A stretch of 59,861 nt of DNA from Oscillospiraceae bacterium. Its GTDB lineage: Bacteria > Bacillota > Clostridia > Saccharofermentanales > Saccharofermentanaceae. How positions within the stretch are numbered: the first letter of the stretch is position 1; each line of letters starts with the position of its first letter. The notes under the pieces were generated by a model. The model had not been told where the DNA came from, searched no databases, and saw only the letters and a list, made by a program, of their open reading frames with translations. This document shows, piece after piece, positions 56,597 to 59,861 of this stretch. A program made the position numbers and the translations under genes. The stretch spans positions 1-59,861 of the forward strand of contig CADAIP010000012.1 of the NCBI GenBank assembly GCA_902787975.1, written 5' to 3'.

Positions 56597-57434
56597 GATA
56601 CCTTTTTTGGATCTTGCCAAGGTCGCTGATTCAGGCCAGGCTTTCAGGATCAAGATCATAGACGATTCCCATATCGAGCTCGTAGCCTATGGCAGATATC
56701 TTCAGGTGGCAAAGACCGGCAAAGACACTTTTGCCTTCTCCTGCACCGAAGACGAATTCAATACCATATGGAAAACCTATTTCGATCTTGACCGCGATTA
56801 CAAAAAGATCGTTAAGTCCATCGATAAAAATGACGACTATCTTCTAAAGGCATCTGAATTTGGCAAAGGAATAAGAATCCTCAAACAGGATATCTTCGAG
56901 ACTACCATCAGTTACATCATTTCCCAGAGGCGCTCCATCCCGTCGATCACGACATCCGTAGAGCGCATATCAAAGCTCTGCGGCAAGAAGATCAAGGCTC
57001 CCAGGCTCGAAGAGCCTTTTGTTAAGCCTCTCGAAAAGGAATACTACGCCTTCCCCACTCCCCTGGAACTCGCCAAACTGCCTTTCAGCGAACTTGAGAA
57101 CACAGGCGTAGGCTACAGGGCACCCTATATCGCGAGAGCGGCAGAGGAATTCAGAACAGGCAAGCTCTCCACTGAAGCATTGGCATTATTATCAGACGAT
57201 GACCTCTATAAGGCCCTGACAGCCATGTACGGCGTTGGCACCAAGGTAGCCAACTGCATAATGCTCTTTGCTTTCGCAAGAACAGGACGCTTTCCTGTGG
57301 ACGTCTGGATACAGAGGATCGAAGACAAGTACTATAACGGCCACTTCGACTGCACGCCTTACCCTGATACTGCAGGCATAATGCAGCAGTTCATGTTCTA
57401 TTACGAGCGCAGAAAAGATAACTTGACCGGATAA
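56583..57434 (+). CDS. 8-oxoguanine DNA glycosylase (Ogg1-type)
   Basis: 283 residues with an N-terminal OGG_N domain (about 8-110) and a helix-hairpin-helix/GPD DNA glycosylase domain. The catalytic Lys is in YGVGTKVANCIMLFA (about residue 222) and the Asp in GRFPVDVWIQRI (about 241). It would excise 8-oxoguanine opposite cytosine with AP-lyase activity. It overlaps the preceding methyltransferase by 14 bases, so the two are cotranscribed. Clostridial-type Ogg1 (as in Clostridium acetobutylicum) is known. Confidence 0.88.
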   Translation: MVSIKIPFLDLAKVADSGQAFRIKIIDDSHIELVAYGRYLQVAKTGKDTFAFSCTEDEFNTIWKTYFDLDRDYKKIVKSIDKNDDYLLKASEFGKGIRILKQDIFETTISYIISQRRSIPSITTSVERISKLCGKKIKAPRLEEPFVKPLEKEYYAFPTPLELAKLPFSELENTGVGYRAPYIARAAEEFRTGKLSTEALALLSDDDLYKALTAMYGVGTKVANCIMLFAFARTGRFPVDVWIQRIEDKYYNGHFDCTPYPDTAGIMQQFMFYYERRKDNLTG

Positions 57435-57457
57435 TCACATATTTTTATATTTGCCAC

Positions 57458-57486
57458 TTGACACAAAATATATCAAACTTTATAAT
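57458..57486 (+). promoter_or_regulatory. tRNA-Leu promoter
   Basis: TTGACA (57458-57463), a 17-base spacer and TATAAT (57481-57486) give a full consensus promoter. Transcription would begin about 34 bases before the tRNA. Confidence 0.85.
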
Positions 57487-57526
57487 TACAAAGCTTGCTA
57501 ACAAAGCGGTATATATGCGGCCGTGG

Positions 57527-57601
57527 CGGAACTGGCAGACGCGCACGTTTGAGGGGCGTGTGAGTAACTTCATACGAGTTCAAGTCTCGTCGGCCGCACC
57601 A
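57527..57601 (+). tRNA. tRNA-Leu (GAG)
   Basis: Acceptor strands GCGGCCG and CGGCCGC pair, with discriminator A and encoded CCA (57599-57601). The anticodon arm is CACGT-TTGAGGG-GCGTG with anticodon GAG at 57551-57553. A long variable arm and T arm (ACGAG-TTCAAGT-CTCGT) confirm a class II leucine tRNA reading CUC/CUU. Confidence 0.93.
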
Positions 57602-57606
57602 CACAA

Positions 57607-57633
57607 AAGGTTGTCTCAAATGAGGCAACCTTT
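57607..57633 (+). terminator. terminator of tRNA-Leu
   Basis: AAAGGTTG-T-CTCA pairs with TGAG-G-CAACCTTT around AA, followed by ATTATTTTT. Confidence 0.85.
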
Positions 57634-57670
57634 ATTATTTTTACGATCGGTTATTGTCCTCAAAATCAAA

Positions 57671-57697
57671 AGCAGCTCCACGATTATGTGAAGCTGC
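57671..57697. terminator. terminator of the sortase-anchored surface protein gene
   Basis: AGCAGCT pairs with AGCTGCT around CCACGATTATGTGA. AAAA precedes and TTTT follows, so it can end the minus-strand gene that stops at 57727 (TTTTGATTTT on the minus side). Confidence 0.7.
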
Positions 57698-57726
57698 TTT
57701 TTAGTTGATTAAGTTAATCTGGCCTA

Positions 57727-59861
57727 TCAGAATTCGTTTCTCTTCTTGCGGTATACACCAAGACCGGCCAAAGCTGCTGAGCACAGACCAACGAGCGCAA
57801 TTCCTACTAATGCTATATAGTTGGACTGCTCACCTGTTGCAGGGATCGGGTTAGGTGTACGGTTAGCAGAAATAACTTCTGTATCGTAGTAAGGATCTGC
57901 CTGGTCGATCATGACAACAGGAGAACCATAAGCAGAGATCTTTCCTTCGCCATCAGTGATAGTACCGTCATTGTTGAGTACGAATACGATCTTCTCAGCA
58001 GTCAGGTATGCCTCAGGAGTTACTGTTTCCTCAAGTTCATAACGGCCGGAGAACAATCCCTGGATGATTGAAGGATAACCCTCGATCGTAGTGAATGTGA
58101 TAGCCGTATTATTCTCAGAAAGCGTGAACTGAACAGGAACGCCGTTCTGTGTTACGACAACCTTTGAAAGATCGTAGCCGTCCAAGCTCTTGAACTTGAG
58201 CTGAGCCTGAGCAATCTCCTTACCTGCAATGTCTTCCTTGGAGATGGTTACGTCAAATCCGGGATGTGTGTAGTAGTTCTCAAGATCGAAATATCCATCC
58301 TCAGAAGTGTTCCACAATGTTGTGTGATCCGTAGTAACTGAAGTCGTCTTCTCGAATGTGTAAGGAACCTTACCGCCATTGATGTAGATAACTTCATTGT
58401 GCTCAGTTACATAGTAAGTATCGAAAGGAACATCATTGATGGTCTTGCTCCATACCAGTGTTCCGTCTGTATGATCCATATCCTTCAGCGTAATACGGAC
58501 CTCATCAGAAGAGATATTACCGTCAAGATCAAGATACTCACCTGCTTCATTCGTGATTACAAAGTACAGACCGCATCCTGCTGCCTCAGCCTCAGTTACA
58601 TCACCACCGAATGTCTTTGTGAATTCAATGTAACCTACCGTAGGCAAAGTTGAAGAGTATGTGTTTGTAAATCCGGCAGAAACAGATGTGTTACCTGTTG
58701 TATCTGTCGGGATAGTAACCTGTGCCTTACCGGAAGACGAAGCAGTTACGGCATAACTTGAAGTAGAACCGTCGACTGTCTCTTCTACTGTGTAAACAAC
58801 ACCCTGTACCAGGTTATCGAATGTATATGTAAATACATTTCCATTTACAACCCAACCTGTGCCCGGGTTATCAGGATCAAGAACTATCGTAGAAGTACCT
58901 GCTATATCAGGAACGATAGTAAATGTAATATCACCAATATCGCTCATGGAAGCTCCTGCAGGAAGCTCGATTGTCTTCTCAATTACAAGAGAACCGGTAT
59001 AAACAGTAACTGTCGAGTAAGTATTTGTATAAGATACAGTACCTACCGTGGTTTGAGCAGATATAAGAACTTGAGTCTGTCCAGGTGCGGATGAAGAAGC
59101 CGAATAGTTTGTTGAAGCTGTATTACATGTTTCTTCCACATAATAATCCTCACCCGGTGTCACAGGGGTATAGGTATATTCGAAAGTATTGGTGCTTGTA
59201 TCTACAGTCCAACCATCTGCTAATGCTGTTGAAGGATTAAGAGTTATTGTGTCAACAACTGTTGTCTTATCACTCTCATAAATAGTGAACGTAATTGTTC
59301 CAATATCACTGTTCTGAGCGTTATCCGGAAGCTTTATTGTCTTGCTGATAACAAGAGAACCAATCTCCTTATATGTGTTTGTGAAAGCAGCAACGAAAGT
59401 GCTGGATGCACCAACGGTAAAATCAGGTGTCCTGATATCTCCTGAAGGATTCTGAACAGTATCGGAAGAGTTGTCTGAAAGAACATATCCAACGCTGACA
59501 GTCTCATATTTGCTAACGTCATAGTTCTTCTCAACAACATAATACTTCTTAGAAGTATCAGCTGTAGGCTTTACTTTGAGTTCATATACGCCACTGCCTG
59601 CTGCAGTTTCCTCGAAATCATTTCCGAACTGATACGACTTATAAAGTGTAAAGTTTGTTCCATCAACTTCATAAATATCAAATTCGAGATATATGAAATC
59701 ACTAACAGTAACATTACCACCGAATGTCTTGGTGATATTAATGTAGCTTGATGTCGGCGAGGTGTTCTGCTTCTTGTTGAGAATAATTACAGTATCGTCT
59801 CCACTGATAGATCCGACATCCTGTGCAATATTCTGTGTCGCAGTAACCTTTCCATCTGTTC
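57727..59861 (-). CDS. sortase-anchored repeat surface protein, N-terminus beyond window
   Basis: The frame is open from the window edge to 57727, giving 710 visible residues; the real start is outside. Repeated blocks of two kinds are seen: TKTFGGDV/TKTFGGNV domains with YLEFD-like ends and modules of the EKTIELPAGASMSDIGDITF type (also IKLPDNAQNSDIGTITF), each ending in FTNTY. They resemble SpaA/Cna-B pilin-like Ig domains. The C-terminus has a sorting signal IPATGE, a hydrophobic helix and KKRNEF. The GTG codon at 59163 is inside a continuous frame and is not the start. It would be covalently attached to the wall. Confidence 0.85.
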   Translation of the reverse strand, partial: TDGKVTATQNIAQDVGSISGDDTVIILNKKQNTSPTSSYINITKTFGGNVTVSDFIYLEFDIYEVDGTNFTLYKSYQFGNDFEETAAGSGVYELKVKPTADTSKKYYVVEKNYDVSKYETVSVGYVLSDNSSDTVQNPSGDIRTPDFTVGASSTFVAAFTNTYKEIGSLVISKTIKLPDNAQNSDIGTITFTIYESDKTTVVDTITLNPSTALADGWTVDTSTNTFEYTYTPVTPGEDYYVEETCNTASTNYSASSSAPGQTQVLISAQTTVGTVSYTNTYSTVTVYTGSLVIEKTIELPAGASMSDIGDITFTIVPDIAGTSTIVLDPDNPGTGWVVNGNVFTYTFDNLVQGVVYTVEETVDGSTSSYAVTASSSGKAQVTIPTDTTGNTSVSAGFTNTYSSTLPTVGYIEFTKTFGGDVTEAEAAGCGLYFVITNEAGEYLDLDGNISSDEVRITLKDMDHTDGTLVWSKTINDVPFDTYYVTEHNEVIYINGGKVPYTFEKTTSVTTDHTTLWNTSEDGYFDLENYYTHPGFDVTISKEDIAGKEIAQAQLKFKSLDGYDLSKVVVTQNGVPVQFTLSENNTAITFTTIEGYPSIIQGLFSGRYELEETVTPEAYLTAEKIVFVLNNDGTITDGEGKISAYGSPVVMIDQADPYYDTEVISANRTPNPIPATGEQSNYIALVGIALVGLCSAALAGLGVYRKKRNEF

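Noticed and set aside
57458..57691. 77-residue frame starting before the tRNA
   Set aside because: It overlaps the tRNA-Leu promoter, the whole tRNA and its terminator.
57727..59163. Surface protein starting at the GTG at 59163
   Set aside because: The frame stays open to the window edge and the repeat pattern continues upstream, so the GTG is an internal Val codon.

Overview
The window looks like chromosomal DNA of a Gram-positive, low-to-moderate GC Bacillota (Clostridia-type) bacterium. The signs are a SAM-I (S-box) riboswitch in front of metK, a sortase signal (IPATGE) on a surface protein, an SLBB/helix-hairpin-helix ComEA, a RecD2 helicase, RsfS, YqeK, a YczE-type membrane protein and an archaellum-free Tad locus of Gram-positive style. 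I cannot assign a genus from sequence alone. No prophage, transposase, CRISPR array or rRNA was seen.

Layout. 1-1500: a hairpin repeat, then a padR-CPBP protease pair under a perfect dyad operator. 1680-11330: a four-gene block made of a membrane-anchored FecR-domain protein, two giant tandem paralogous secreted proteins built of about 79-residue Ig-like repeats, and a CHASE2 class III adenylate cyclase; this reads as an envelope-sensing/cAMP module. 11400-20000: mixed single genes (lipoprotein, YczE-like protein, hydrolase, methyltransferase, CPBP protease, MATE exporter, 7TM-PAS-HD-GYP phosphodiesterase, BirA). 20000-37200: a mainly minus-strand housekeeping stretch (comEA, rsfS, nadD-yqeK fusion, purD, hom with an ACT regulator, rdgB, rsmF-like, pepF, argS, comF, recD2, metK) with a lone plus-strand MraY-like gene. 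37466-42987: a compact Tad/Flp pilus operon (degenerate TadZ, TadA, a fused TadB-TadC, a Flp pilin, an FHA protein) that ends in an AT-rich PD-(D/E)XK nuclease-like gene resembling CdiA C-terminal tRNase toxins. 43097-49760: the F-type ATP synthase operon atpBEF-(HA)-GDC. 49869-54877: a RelA/SpoT-type synthetase, an AmtB-PII fusion with an upstream mini-ORF, rpiB and proA. 55228-57434: a DnaA-box-like cluster, then a rRNA methyltransferase and an Ogg1-type glycosylase. 57527-57601: tRNA-Leu(GAG). 57727-59861: a sortase-anchored repeat surface protein cut off by the window edge.

The strongest oddity is the ATP synthase. No separate atpH exists; the C-terminal half of subunit delta is joined in frame to the N-terminus of alpha, with no ATG, GTG or TTG codon in the linker that could give free alpha. 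If correct, each F1 would carry three delta C-terminal domains and no delta N-terminal domain. Other points for a second look are the FecR/Ig-repeat/CHASE2 cyclase block, the nuclease at the tail of the Tad operon, a two-copy hairpin intergenic repeat (about 110-155 and 25671-25775), the AmtB-PII fusion without the usual T-loop tyrosine, and a c subunit with only part of the Na+ signature.
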